Shown here: one piece after another, positions 35,390-45,831 of the stretch
Position numbering within the stretch: position 1 is the first letter of the stretch
How the letters are laid out: every line of letters begins with the position of its first letter
Source of the DNA: Staphylotrichum longicolle
Taxonomy: Eukaryota; Ascomycota; Sordariomycetes; Sordariales; Chaetomiaceae
Length of the DNA stretch: 64,000 nt
NCBI GenBank assembly: GCA_019096155.1
Contig: JAHCVI010000002.1
Location: 2,604,001 to 2,668,000 of the forward strand
Direction: 5' to 3'
Notes under the pieces: generated by a model
What the model saw: only the letters and a program-made list of their open reading frames with translations
Told to the model about the DNA's origin: nothing
Database searches by the model: none
Translations under genes and position numbers: made by a program

Positions 35390-36649
35390 TGCTGTGGCGG
35401 TTAGGGGTTACGGCCAGGAGTTGACAGCGACTGGGAGGGTCTAAGCGACTCTGGCCCTAACCTGGATGTGCGATAGAGAGACAGACAAATGCCAAAGCTC
35501 GGTGGTGAGACAACGCTTTGCTTGAGGTACCCGTTTCTTAAATACATGCAGCCTTCCAGTCAAAGCATTTCCTCGCACAGATCATGGACACAACTCGGGG
35601 GACCAATGCCATTGTTAAGTGTTAACCCTCTTTGTTGACCAGCTGTTTGTTCGATGAAATACACCGTACAACGCCATTAACGAGTAAACAAGGTGATTGT
35701 TCTGCAGAGCGCTGGGTCATGGCAGCCCTAACCAGAGTACAGTTAGCGTACAGCGAGTTGACAGCGTGGATGCGGACGACAACATGCGGGTACTTACCGT
35801 GACCGGAGACAATGTGAGTTGGCTCATGGTGTGCGCTTGCTCACAAGGAGTTGAGAGGGGAACACTTGGAGGGCACTGTTCGGGGCGAAATGGGTACCCC
35901 GGCGTCCGGAGTCAGAGCAGCGAGGAAAGGTTGTTTCCAGGAAAACCCAGAAAAGTCTGGCTTGTTCTGTGGTTTGGATTCAACTTGATCCTCCTTTGTT
36001 GGCGGCAGAGGAAAGTTGAATGAGAGGATGGACATTGACCCCTGTGCGAAGCTGGTGTGTGTGCCGTAGATTGCCCGACGGCGAGGCGAAATGTTGTTCG
36101 AGGCCTGCTCCATGGTGGAAATGCTTGAGATTGCAATGGATTATTGAAATTAAGAAGAAGTTGTCAAGGTTTGGAATGTGGTGTGCATTGGAGACAGGAG
36201 TGCCCAGAGAAAAGGGACTCTCTATAACGCTATCTGAAGGAATCAAATTCTCCGTTTGATAGTGTGTTTGCTTGGGCTATTCCTTGGTTCGGCATTGCCG
36301 TGTTGGATGCCACTCCCTTAGGACCCTGTCTGTGAGTTCCTTTGTTCCACTTTCTGGCCAGGTTCATTGTGCTCTTCAGCCCTCTGGAACCAACCAAAGT
36401 CAACAAGTAACAGCCATGCCTCAGCACCCAAAGGTTCTTTGTTCCTTGCTGCAAGTATCCGAACAGCGGCCTTCTCCAGGTTTCACCAGAACGGACCTGC
36501 CGGTGTCGCAACCCACCCCCACGGCCCTGTCTAAGTCTCAAACACAGTGTGGACCATGCATTTCGGAATCCCAAGCATCAACCTCATCCAGAAGCCGCAA
36601 TACTCTACTCCTTGATCTCTTTCTTGTGAAACACGCCTGTCGATACTAA
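35390..36649. other. Intergenic region
   Basis: About 1.26 kb without a supported gene; open frames here are short and lack recognisable domains. Confidence 0.45.
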
Positions 36650-37151
36650 TTAGAGCCTCGGCCTGTCGCACTCTCCCACGCTCGGTATCTGAGCCATACC
36701 TTGAAGCTCGGGCATCCACTCAGTCCGGCTCTTGCAAAAGAACTCGCCCTTGGGCGGCACCTTTTCGGGCTCGTCCAGCGACCCCCACATGACGTAGCGG
36801 AACTTGTCGGCCGCCTCTTCCTGCGCTGACTGTCAGCATCTTTCACCGTCATTTAATTACTGCATTGGACGGCAATTTTGAAAGACGCACCCCATACTCG
36901 CAGATGTACGCCCCGCACTCGTCGCAAAACTCGCGCGTCACGCCATTCTCCTGCTTGTGCTTCCTGGGCGTGCCGCTCTCGTACTTGAAGGCGGAGAGCG
37001 GCACTTTCGCGGTCAGGCCGTAGTTGGTGCCAAAGGCGCGGCGGCAGCTGTGGCAGTGGCAGAGCGTGGTGCGGGCGTCTTCGGTCGAGTTGAGGTCGAG
37101 CGAGTACTGCAGCTTCTTGCAGACGCAGCGGCCCTGCATGTGGATGGTCAT
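36650..37151 (-). CDS. GFA-family (glutathione-dependent formaldehyde-activating-like) zinc protein
   Basis: Two exons (37151-36891 and 36820-36650) with a 70-nt intron (GTGCGT..AGCGCAG, phase 0). Zinc-binding cysteines typical of the GFA/CENP-V fold are visible: GRCVCKK, CHCHSCRRAFG and the second site REFCDECGAYICEYG, followed after splicing by EEAADKFRYVMWGSLDEP. The family binds two zinc ions and includes S-hydroxymethyl-glutathione-related proteins, but most fungal members have no proven substrate. An upstream ATG at 37283 in the same frame would add 44 residues (MLLQRLLPK.., Arg/Pro-rich), which could be a mitochondrial presequence or untranslated leader. I chose 37151 as it gives the family's usual N-terminus. 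Confidence 0.8.
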
Positions 37152-37283
37152 GATGGCGGTGATGATGCCGGGGGGGTTTACGGGGTGGTGGGGTGGGCGG
37201 TGGAATAGCAAGTGGGAGGTTCGTCTCTTGGTGAGCAGGAGGGGAGATGGTGTGACTTTTGGGAGTAGACGTTGAAGGAGCAT

Positions 37284-37689
37284 GCTAGTGTGTTTTTGGT
37301 GAGTTTGTGGTGTGTTGCTTTGGAATTGTGATGTAGTTTGTACAATGTTGATTGGTTCCTTGTTATGTTGCAGTGTGTGACGTCAATGATCTACTTTGTT
37401 CAGGTAGCCTACCTTCCATACCTACCTAGGTACCTTATCCACCTTGTATTCCCCCCTTTCCCGGTTTAAAGCTTTGCTCCGTTTGACTATGTGGCATACG
37501 GCACAGTGTGGCACCAAACCATTTTCACAAGAGTACATACGATAAACGTTGTAATACTCAACGCGCAAGATCGCATTGTACGTCTGGATCTTCATATTCT
37601 GAATTAACAACACAACTCTCTGAAAAAAAAAAAAAAAAACACACCTCCTCCCGGTACCCCATGTACATCAACTTCAGGCATGATGCACC
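37284..37689. other. Intergenic region with a poly-A tract
   Basis: 406 bp, AT-rich. A run of 17 A follows 37623, just beyond the 3' end of the WSC gene, which is read on the other strand. Confidence 0.5.
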
Positions 37690-40185
37690 CTACGCCATCC
37701 TGACCGATTGGATATCATCGATCCAGATGGTATTCTTGCCCTGGTTACCGCCAGTCGGCTCAACCACATTTCCGCCCGCCGTGACGCGAAGGTGCAAAAA
37801 GGAAGAGGTGGCTGTGAAAGCTACGATCCTCTGCACCCAAACGCCACTCGCGGCCTGATACAGCTGGGCACCCTCGATGTTCGTGGCAGCCGAGACTGGA
37901 AAGGCACCTTGGGAGACGCTCGTGAAGGCTTGGTTGTTTTCAGAATAGAGCCAAAGGCGAAACTCGTACGGTTTCCCGGCCTCGACGTCGTAAATCATAC
38001 GGAAAAGAACGCCGCTGGCGCCACTGGTGTTGGCAAAACTCATGCGAAGCCCGTTCCTACCGCTGTGAGGACGCCCTGCCAAGATGTCGGCGGTCATGCG
38101 CTCGTTGAAGCCGCTGACGGACCAGTTCCCGAAGGTGCCAGACTCAAAACCACCATCGCCAAGGACGTCAACGCCGACCGTGGGCACCGGCGTGGGGACC
38201 TGACCGACAGTATAAGTCTTGGTGACGCAATCTGCGTTTGCGTTGCACAGAACGCCGGCAGTCTGAAGGCAGGACCACACGCTGGACATAGTCGACGACA
38301 CGACGGCTGCGTTGGACGGGTATATGGCCGTGGTCGTGGGGAAGCAGGCCGTCGCGACAGGGTTGGCAGTCATGCCCCAAGACCGCAGCGTGCTCTGACA
38401 GGATCTCAGGGCCGTTGACAGGGAGAGATAATTGGTGCTAGACGTGAGCTTGTCGCAGGGCCCGGGGAGCTTGGGGTAGTAACACAGTTCCGGGACGTCG
38501 GCGATGGTAGGCGTGGGCGGGCACGAGGTAATGGTGGTCAGGCTTGGGCCTTGGCTGGTAGAAGACGAGGTTGTGGTGAAGCTGGTGGATGAGGGGACCG
38601 TCGACGTCGAAGATGTGGTGCTGGACGTCTCCGAAGAGGTGAGGACCTCGGATGTCGTGGGCTCGGCTGAGGAGGTGGCCGTAGGCTCGGCCAGGGACGA
38701 GGTGGATGTGAGTTCGGCTGAAGACGTGGACTCGGTGGCCGAAGAAGACGAGGAAGTGGACTCGGCAGAAGACAGCGAAGACGTGACAACCGGCATCTCG
38801 CTGGTGCTGCTGGCCTCCGAGGTCGTGCTCGACTCGGCCGAAGACGTGCTCGAAGATGTCACAGCCTTGCTGTACAGATTCAGTCTGTCGGGTCCGCCGC
38901 ACCACTGCGCTCCCTTGCCGCCCATGCAAAGCATGCCGCACTCTTTCGCGGGCGCAGCCTGGCCGCCGAGCTCATTGCCGCAATAACACTCCCTCGAGTA
39001 CTCCAGGCCAAAGTAGAGGTAGTCGGCACAGCGCTCGGCGCACTTTTCAACCGTCATGTCGTCGGTGCGGTAGTCGACGGCCTTGAGGGACCGGTCGCCG
39101 GTGTTATCGGTCCAGCACGACCTGTACGAAAAGCCCCCGACCGTCTCCAGGTTGCCGGCGGTAGGAGCCACCAGAGCCGGGTCCTTGTACACATTGAGCC
39201 GGTTGGCACTGCCGCATGTCTCGGAGCGATCGCCGCTGCAAGGGGTATCACACTCGGCCTCGGCAACCTTGACGCTGTCGCCGTTGAGGCTGGCGCCGCA
39301 GTAGCACTCGGTGCCGTACGTGACACCGAACCATCCGTACTGGCTCGCCTTGCACAACGCGGCACACTTGGCCAATGTCATCGGCGTCTCGACGTAGAAG
39401 GTGCCGGCAAGGACTCTCTGGGGTACGTTGTCGGTGTAGCATCCTTGGTACTCGAACCCATCCACGGCCGGGGTGGGATTGGGCGCCAGCTCCGAGTCGA
39501 GATGATAGACGTTGATGCGCATGCCAGCGCCACACAGCTCGTCGTCGTTGCCCGAGCACGCCATGGAGCATTCGGCCGCGGGCGCGGGGACGGTGGGCGC
39601 CGTGGTGCCGCAGTAGCACTCCCTTGACCACTGTGTTCCAAAGTAGGGGTATCCGGCGCAGTTGGCGGCACACTTGGCGGCCGTCATGTCGTCGGCGTCG
39701 GTGACCTTGAATGGAAAGATGTGGTTCGGGGAGTCGACGAAGCAACCAAGGGATGTGATGCCGGAAAGCGAGGCGGGCTTTCGGACAGGACCGTCGGGGA
39801 GACAGTACAAGTTGATCCGGTTCCCGGCGCCGCAGGTCTGGGTCGAATCGCCGGCACAGGGAAAGCTGCAGTCCCCATCGCCGACTTTGGTGTTGCCCTC
39901 CGAGACGGCGTCGCCGCAGAAGCACTCGCGTCCGTACGTGACGGCGAACAGGGGGAACTTGGCAGCCCGGCAGAAGGCGCCACAGCTGTCGACCGTCATG
40001 TCATCGGACGCGTAGCTTCGGGCCTCGAGGGCTCTCTTGCCTCCGGCATTGTCGAGGTAACAGCCGAGTGAGAGGGCATTGTCGGGAACGCGCTTGGAAT
40101 GGGGGTTTGGAAGCGCCGTGACTGTCGCTGCCAGGAGGGAAATGAGTGGCAGCAGCTGCCCCAGGCTGGAGCGCGTGGGAGCCAT
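37690..40185 (-). CDS. Secreted or surface protein with four WSC domains and a carbohydrate-binding-like C-terminus
   Basis: Single exon, 831 residues from MAPTRSSLGQ. A signal peptide ends near VTALP. Four WSC domains follow, each with the usual eight-cysteine pattern: beginning SLGCYLDNAGG, SLGCFVDSPNH, YQGCYTDNVPQ and YRSCWTDNTGD, each with a later ECFCG or ECYCG motif. A Ser/Thr-rich low-complexity region (~490-590) is a probable O-glycosylated spacer. A cysteine-containing segment and then a jelly-roll-like domain (GDGGFESGTFGNWSV ... IWIDDIQSV) resemble fungal carbohydrate-binding modules. No transmembrane helix or GPI signal is seen at the C-terminus, so it is probably secreted or wall-bound rather than a WSC stress sensor. 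The upstream Met at 40284 would precede the signal peptide and is less likely. Confidence 0.85.
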   Translation of the reverse strand: MAPTRSSLGQLLPLISLLAATVTALPNPHSKRVPDNALSLGCYLDNAGGKRALEARSYASDDMTVDSCGAFCRAAKFPLFAVTYGRECFCGDAVSEGNTKVGDGDCSFPCAGDSTQTCGAGNRINLYCLPDGPVRKPASLSGITSLGCFVDSPNHIFPFKVTDADDMTAAKCAANCAGYPYFGTQWSRECYCGTTAPTVPAPAAECSMACSGNDDELCGAGMRINVYHLDSELAPNPTPAVDGFEYQGCYTDNVPQRVLAGTFYVETPMTLAKCAALCKASQYGWFGVTYGTECYCGASLNGDSVKVAEAECDTPCSGDRSETCGSANRLNVYKDPALVAPTAGNLETVGGFSYRSCWTDNTGDRSLKAVDYRTDDMTVEKCAERCADYLYFGLEYSRECYCGNELGGQAAPAKECGMLCMGGKGAQWCGGPDRLNLYSKAVTSSSTSSAESSTTSEASSTSEMPVVTSSLSSAESTSSSSSATESTSSAELTSTSSLAEPTATSSAEPTTSEVLTSSETSSTTSSTSTVPSSTSFTTTSSSTSQGPSLTTITSCPPTPTIADVPELCYYPKLPGPCDKLTSSTNYLSLSTALRSCQSTLRSWGMTANPVATACFPTTTAIYPSNAAVVSSTMSSVWSCLQTAGVLCNANADCVTKTYTVGQVPTPVPTVGVDVLGDGGFESGTFGNWSVSGFNERMTADILAGRPHSGRNGLRMSFANTSGASGVLFRMIYDVEAGKPYEFRLWLYSENNQAFTSVSQGAFPVSAATNIEGAQLYQAASGVWVQRIVAFTATSSFLHLRVTAGGNVVEPTGGNQGKNTIWIDDIQSVRMA

Positions 40186-41232
40186 GCTGCTTGTGATGAA
40201 AGCAAGAAACGAGTGGCTGTCTCGAAGCAGAGACAAGAAGGGGAAATGGAAAAAAGAACAATTCTGAATTGGCTGGGAACGCAAACAGACCTACCCAGGG
40301 CATTATAATGATCTACGGTCCATATCATGATCATGATCATGACCAGCTAGTTCTCGCCAGCTGAACCCCCAACAAGGGATCGTTAGTGTGTTCAATAGCG
40401 CGGGCATCTACGTGTTGTCGCCTGGCCAAACTCCCGACTTGGTTCGTGCTTGGCAATGGTAGGTGGAGAGGAGTTTCGTTCCTGCAGCGAATCGAGCCCC
40501 ATAACGACGGCGGCTCGAAGGGCCCCGAACGCATGCAAAAACTGTTTCACGCTTGGCTCACACTTGTGCTTCCTATCGCCCCGTGCAGGCCAAGGAGTTT
40601 GCCGAAGACGTCTAGAATCCAGGTGTGCTCCCGCTAGCAGCAGAAGGGGAAGATCTTCAGTGTTGCGTTACGGATATTGAAGGGGGGTTAGACTCCCTCC
40701 GACGAGTGGCTGGCCAAGTGAACCAAGCAAAGCCGGCCCCAGCCTGGCAGCCCAGTCAGGAGTAGGCGTGAGCCGAGCTCGCCGAGCCAGCGGATTCGTG
40801 TGGCGTAGTTCCATTGAGCTGAATTTTGGCTCAGCATGCTAACGTTAAGTGTGGTTCGACACATGGGGTCGCTCGGGGCCTCGTCCCACGGGGGCCGGCT
40901 GCGCCGAGCGCTGCCCTTGAACTACAGAGTAACAAGAACACGTCAGATGTTGGCGATCTCGTCCAAACTTTTCTTCCGGCATTTCACTTGTCTCTTCGTT
41001 CTGGCGGTCAGTGTTATTTTTTTTCGCCACAATATCCAGGACATCCTTCGCTTGTTAAACTGACACGGGACCACCTTTTTCAATGACAGTCAATTCCCGC
41101 CTGCGTCTCCCATGAAAAGGCAAACAGTCCCTTCTGTGCCAATCTAATTGTACACTGGTCCGCACTCTGCGCCTGCAAGCTAGTGATCTGAGGACCCCCT
41201 CGGACCCACCACATCACAGCTCAACAAGGAGA
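40186..41232. other. Intergenic region
   Basis: About 1 kb between the WSC gene and the tRNA gene. Apart from a palindrome at 40325-40342, nothing was recognised. Confidence 0.45.
40325..40342. promoter_or_regulatory. Perfect 18-bp palindrome (TGATCA repeats) upstream of the WSC gene
   Basis: TCATGATCATGATCATGA reads identically on both strands. It lies 140 bp upstream of the WSC gene's ATG, where a dimeric regulator could bind. It is built from a 6-bp repeat (ATGATC), so it may also be a simple-sequence tract. Confidence 0.35.
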
Positions 41233-41333
41233 GCCCGGTTAGCTCAGCTGGTTAGAGCGTCGTACTAATATAGCAGCATCTCCTGTTATACTGAGTCATG
41301 CGAAGGTCAACAGTTCAATCCTGTTACTGGGCA
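41233..41333 (+). tRNA. tRNA-Ile(AAU) with a 27-nt intron
   Basis: The acceptor stem GCCCGGT (41233-41239) pairs with ACTGGGC (41326-41332). A D arm (GCTC / GAGC), an anticodon stem TCGTA / TGCGA, a loop CTAATA with anticodon AAT at 41267-41269, and a T arm AACAG-TTCAATC-CTGTT are all present. An intron (41271-41297) interrupts the loop one base after the anticodon, the standard place. A T run follows at about 41339, as a Pol III terminator. The intron requires the tRNA-splicing endonuclease, whose Sen2 subunit is encoded at 18281-20335. Confidence 0.9.
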
Positions 41334-42737
41334 GCTTGCTTTTTTGCTCTCGTCTCGAAATACCTGACAGGAGGTCCACCCTTGTCAGGTTCCGAATCCG
41401 CCTTGAGCTGAAGACGGCCTGGCGTGCAGATGAGTGGGATGAGCGAGTTGGCGGGCGCGAAATTGGCCGTCAGCCGGGCGTTATTGTCAGAGGAGGGTGA
41501 GCACTGAAACAACGGGCTCGCCGGCAAATGCTGTGCTTGCCGCATCAGCGGCTTCAACAGCCGCTTGAGGAACTGGCAGAGGGCGGTAAGGGGATAGGCT
41601 GTGGCTATGACCTATGGTGTCATAGCGGCCGCATGGGAACGTGAGAGCTCCGGTGATAGTGGCAGGGGTCCCTGCCCCCTGTGCCACAGCGGTGCCGCCT
41701 CCAGAACTCTAAGTGTTCTCTAAGGTTATGACCGCTCAGGGAAGGGCACAGAGAGCGTTGGGGGCCGAAAAGTGATAAAGGCTTGAAAAATGTTACCGAA
41801 TAGGGAAGTGTGCTAGGCGCCTGCGCCTTGCTCCAACTCAAGCACTTGCCGCTCCCGGTCAGCTTCCTTCCCAGACCGCCCAGGGGATGTTGATGACCAA
41901 TTTCATTCGGCAAAGCGCCGCCGTAATTCCCTCTAGCGAATGAAGATGCATCACCGCCGCTTTCGGGAGCCCCCGGGCGGCATGGGCTTAGGAGCGTCGT
42001 GGAGGAACATACCTTAACCACGCTTGCGATAGGTCATTCAGATGCTGCGTTGAAGGCTGGGACAGGATCAAACGACCCGGCAACCCAGTCACCTGGGTGG
42101 CATGTTTGGGAGAGGCGCCATCTCCTGCTCCTCTGAGGCTATGTATAGACAGCCTGGTAGATCAAGATTGACAATCGTGATCGGGTCACACACGGGCGAT
42201 GAGATGATGCCGACTAGGTTCGGAAGATGGCTGAAGCCCCCGGTTGAAACAGGGTTTATGATGTCTGTGATTGGGCCGATGCCAGTGACCACAGCTAGAC
42301 CAAAGTCACGGGGGCGCAAACAGCTATTGTGATCCCAGAAGGGGCAGTGTTTGTGGTGAATCCGGTGTTCTCGCTCACCACGACCAGGCCATGGCCAGAG
42401 CGGCGTCAACGGTGATGACCTCCAGAAGGAATCATCCTGTGACAATGTCGATGACGGTGACCAGATCCGATGACGGCCAGAGCGGCGCCGGCAAGCGTGA
42501 CTTCCAAGAATGGGCCGTGGGAGTTCTGAATAGGGACAGAAGGCGTGGTCAAGGATGAAGCTGGAAAATGTATAAAGGGACGCTTCCAGTCGACGGAGAG
42601 AACAACTGCTCATTCAGAACATCATCAATCAAGCATTCCATTCACAGCAACAACTTCACTTCGCTTCTCAGCGGTTTCAATCAATCACTTCCAACAAACC
42701 AACACACCACCTTTCCAACACCCAACCACCAGCAAAC
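41334..42737. other. Intergenic region
   Basis: About 1.4 kb without a supported gene. A short sequence, GGCCAGAGCGGCG, occurs twice (about 42391 and 42476). A TATA-like box (TATAAAG) at about 42571 lies ~165 bp upstream of the small cysteine-rich gene, and the segment from 42600 is CA/CT-rich leader sequence. Confidence 0.4.
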
Positions 42738-42953
42738 ATGTGCAGAGTCACCACCTACGGCTACACCTGCGGCCACTCCCGCATGGTCACCGACTCGTCT
42801 GCCTGCCCCGGCCCCGGAGGCCGCAACTGCTACATCGTCAACATGGGCGTCGTCCCCCTGCAATACCCTGCAACGGTTGCAACCTGCCGCGGGGTGGCAA
42901 GAAGTCAGGCAAACGATAAATGCCTCTACCTTTCGAAACAGAACAACAACTGA
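42738..42953 (+). CDS. Small cysteine-rich intracellular-type protein
   Basis: 71 residues starting MCRVTTYGYTCGHSRMVTDS. Five to six cysteines occur with a Cys-Gly-His motif (YTCGH), a pattern I recognise from numerous very small fungal proteins that begin MCR and have no assigned function. There is no signal peptide. The upstream sequence has a TATA-like box at about 42571 and a CAACA-rich leader, which argues for a real, transcribed gene. Function unknown; zinc binding is possible. Confidence 0.55.
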   Translation: MCRVTTYGYTCGHSRMVTDSSACPGPGGRNCYIVNMGVVPLQYPATVATCRGVARSQANDKCLYLSKQNNN

Positions 42954-43591
42954 GGGAAGGAGGGGGGGTTGTGGGATGGTAGCTGGGCTGCCTTGGGTGT
43001 TGCTGGCCTGGCAGGATCAGATTCAGGGGTTTGCGCTCAATCTCTTTCCAGGGTTGCTGGCATTTGTTCTCTTTGTGTCCTTCTAGATCCGGTACCTAGA
43101 TAGTCGGTACAGATGACCTGGTTGTTGTACCGAGGCAGAAAGAGCACCTGGAACAATCAGTCTTCAAAAGCCTTCAGAATGTGATTCCTGAACCCAATGC
43201 AGTGAGAGACGGATCTGGCAGAAGCAGTCAGGCACAGATCCGGCAATTCCTCTCTCGATTGGCTGACGCCGTCTTGTTTGCTGCTTGGCCACCCAAAAAG
43301 AGAAAGAGAGCCCGCTTTCCTGCATCCCCTTCCCGATCGGGAGGCGCTGCATTGGGGGACTGTGCTGCTGCAATGCGTCTTGGATTGGGAACGACTGCAT
43401 CAACTCCACTAAAATGGGATCTCGATACATATTCTCAAGAAGCCCAAAAAGTATAAAATGAGTCTCCCTTTCCGTCTTCCACCGTTCTTTGCTCCCTCAT
43501 CATCATCACACAGCACACAGCTGCCTCCCTCTGAGTTCACACAACCAACTCAATCACTCCTCTGTCGCCTCCTCTCACCAATCCCTCCAAG
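42954..43591. other. Intergenic region
   Basis: About 640 bp; no gene supported. The last ~130 bp before 43592 are CT/CA-rich and form the leader of the following gene. Confidence 0.45.
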
Positions 43592-44750
43592 ATGTCGTCC
43601 ACCACCACCGTCCCTTTCACCATCGACAGCATCGCCCCAGGCATGCTCGCCTTCCCCGACTCGCCGGACCTCTACCGCATCCGCATCCGCCCGGAGCACG
43701 CCGCGGGCGGACCAACCATCAAATACCTCGCGCTCCCAACTCCAGCAAGACCATCACCGGCCCTGACGCCCACGTCCACCGCCTCGCCAACCTCGCCTTC
43801 GGCACTATCCCCTCCGGCAACTGGGTCGTCGCCCACCTCGCCCCAACCTCCGACGACGGCAAACTCGCCCCACCTCCACCTCCTCTGACCCCCCGGCCGC
43901 CGCCCTCGCCGCCCTCGGCCTTGAATCTGCCTCGCCCGTCTGGCACCCAACCACAATCGACCTCGCCGACCTCGCCCTCCCTCCCGGAAGTCCCCTCCCA
44001 ACCCGCACCTGCACCTGCAAACCCTCGACCACCCCACCGCCACGCTCATCCCTACCCGCCGGCCTCGCTGCTGCCACCCACCAATCCCAACGACTCCGTC
44101 GTCGTCCTGGTAGCGGAGTGGCTGCCAGGCCACCACCTCGCCATCGAGCAGGCGTCGCGCGCCCACCAGCTGATTACCGCGCGCGACCCGGGCCTGGGCG
44201 CCCGCTTCCTGGGGCACGTCACCGAATGGCGAGCGGGTGGTCGGGTTCCTGCTGGAGGCTTTTTCTCCGGATGCAGTGCGAGAGGCCGGGGCGGGGGATC
44301 TGGAGGCGTGCAGGGAGGCGTTGGCAAGGCTGCATGAGTTGGGTCTTGGGCTGCAGCGGGTGGAGAGGCATTCGTTTCTCGTGAGGCGGATGGGAGCGGG
44401 GTGGTGGTGCAGGGTCCGTTTGCGTTTGTGGAGGATGAGGAGGGGAGGAAGGAGGAGGTTGAGAGTCTGGAGTTGGGGAAGAGTCCGTCGGTGTTTGAGG
44501 AGCGGGCGGAGAGGGTTGGGAGGCTGGCTGATCCGGAGGGCGGAGAGGCTGGCGGAGTTTGAGAGGGCGCATGGCGGTGGGTGCCGTTTGTGCATTGGCA
44601 GGAGACGAAGGAGGGGGTGGAAGGATTACGCTGACAGTGGAGGAGCATGGAGTGTTGGCGAGGGAGTGGGAGGAGAATGGATTCCGCTGGACGGCGGAGT
44701 TGCAGGAGCGAGCGGAGAAGAGGTTTGGCCCGTCGGCGAAGGGTGCTTGA
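43592..44750 (+). CDS. Kinase-like-fold protein, multiply frame-broken
   Basis: Starts MSSTTTVPFTIDSIAPGMLA and ends GFRWTAELQERAEKRF..KGA. In between, coding-like segments jump between frames about eight times: SKTITGPDAHVHRLANLAFG, AALAALGLESASPVWHPTTI, DSVVVLVAEWLPGHHLAIEQ, VVGFLLEAFSPDAVREAG, ALARLHELGLGLQRVERHSF, ITLTVEEHGVLAREWEENGF. The central part resembles a fungal kinase-like family in which a conserved LHxLG..HGDxNRxNFLV loop occurs, but here the loop reads LGLGLQRVERHSFLV, lacking the catalytic Asp, so it is at most a pseudokinase. All but one frame change look like one missing base, usually in a run of C or G. Without a corrected sequence the protein cannot be named with more certainty. 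Confidence 0.55.
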
Positions 44751-45042
44751 GTGTGCTGTTGGCTTGTCCTGGATATTCTTTTCTTGTTTTTGCTTACGCT
44801 GTGTTTGGTTTTTCCAAGTTTCTTTCGATTAAATTTTTTATCATGTCAATATTCTTTCTGTTCGATAAATGTTTGCCGCTGCTGCCCCCTCTGCTAGGCT
44901 GTGTGACCCCTGATCGGTGGTCGTGTCGTGAGCCGTGATGCAAGCCGGTTTAACCATGCACAACACATGCGGGATCAAGACTGAACAGCATATCATATTA
45001 TAGACCTCAAAAGAGAGGCGAATTATTCGTGTCATCTTGCGA

Positions 45043-45831
45043 TCAGTAAATACGGCTGAGATCCGGCTGGTGGCTCGGGTCAAACTCGTTCCCCTCGGTG
45101 CTGTCAAACACCACACCTCGTTTTCCAAAGCAAACAAAAGACGCCTGCTTGTTGATCAAACCGTCCGCGTTCTCTTCAAAACGCTTCAGAGCCTCCCTGA
45201 AGGCCGGAATCGAGCGAGCTTTGTCCTTCAAATACGCAGTGTACACAAGCGACATGGCCGGAGCATCCTTCGACCCGAAATACCCCAGAATGCCCAGCTC
45301 GTCCTTGACCCTCACATCAACAGCAATGGCAACGGAACAATCTCCAAATGCGGCAACGACATGCTCCTTCAACTTTTCCCCAAGCTCCGTGTCATCCTCG
45401 ATGTCACCGCGGCCCTGCAGCGCATATTTGGCGACGACACCCTCCTCGCCAGGAGCAACGGTACCGGAAATGACCTCTTCCCGCGAGAACATGCAGATAC
45501 TGGCGCCGCTGTCGCTAAAGTTGGCGCCGTCCGGCCCAACGACGGTCCGGACGTGGTCGCTGGAGAAGGTGTTCGCTACATGGGCGAGATCGTCAAAGTA
45601 GAGCTCCGTCACGCCGTTGTGGCCGGAGTACCATGGCTGAGCAGGCGTCGGGGATGAGTAGGCCGAGTCAAAGAAGTGGGTTTGGGTGTAAATGGTCGGC
45701 GTGTGCCCCGGCGTGGGCGCAACAGAAAGGCGGCCGTGGGTCTTGTAGTGGTAGTCAAAGTACTCGGCTGTTGTCATGCCCGGGCGGCGCCGGACGAACG
45801 CGACTTGCTTGAGAAACGTGCGGCCTGTCAT
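45043..45831 (-). CDS. EthD-domain protein
   Basis: Single exon, 262 residues. The N-terminal half has the EthD pattern: FLKQVAFVRRRPGMTTAEYF, DYHYKTHGRL, then VTELYFDDLAHVANTFSS. A second, weaker ferredoxin-like repeat follows (LVYTAYLKDKARSIPAFREA). EthD-type dimeric alpha/beta-barrel proteins act in ring-cleavage or secondary-metabolite pathways, often as cyclases, decarboxylases or helper proteins. It is divergent from a medium-chain reductase gene across 494 bp, and together with the hydrolase at 48110 they may form a small catabolic or metabolite cluster. Confidence 0.8.
   Translation of the reverse strand: MTGRTFLKQVAFVRRRPGMTTAEYFDYHYKTHGRLSVAPTPGHTPTIYTQTHFFDSAYSSPTPAQPWYSGHNGVTELYFDDLAHVANTFSSDHVRTVVGPDGANFSDSGASICMFSREEVISGTVAPGEEGVVAKYALQGRGDIEDDTELGEKLKEHVVAAFGDCSVAIAVDVRVKDELGILGYFGSKDAPAMSLVYTAYLKDKARSIPAFREALKRFEENADGLINKQASFVCFGKRGVVFDSTEGNEFDPSHQPDLSRIY

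Noticed and set aside
42089..42613. 174-codon minus-strand frame upstream of the small cysteine-rich gene
   Set aside because: Covers the TATA-like box and leader of a better-supported gene; no domain.
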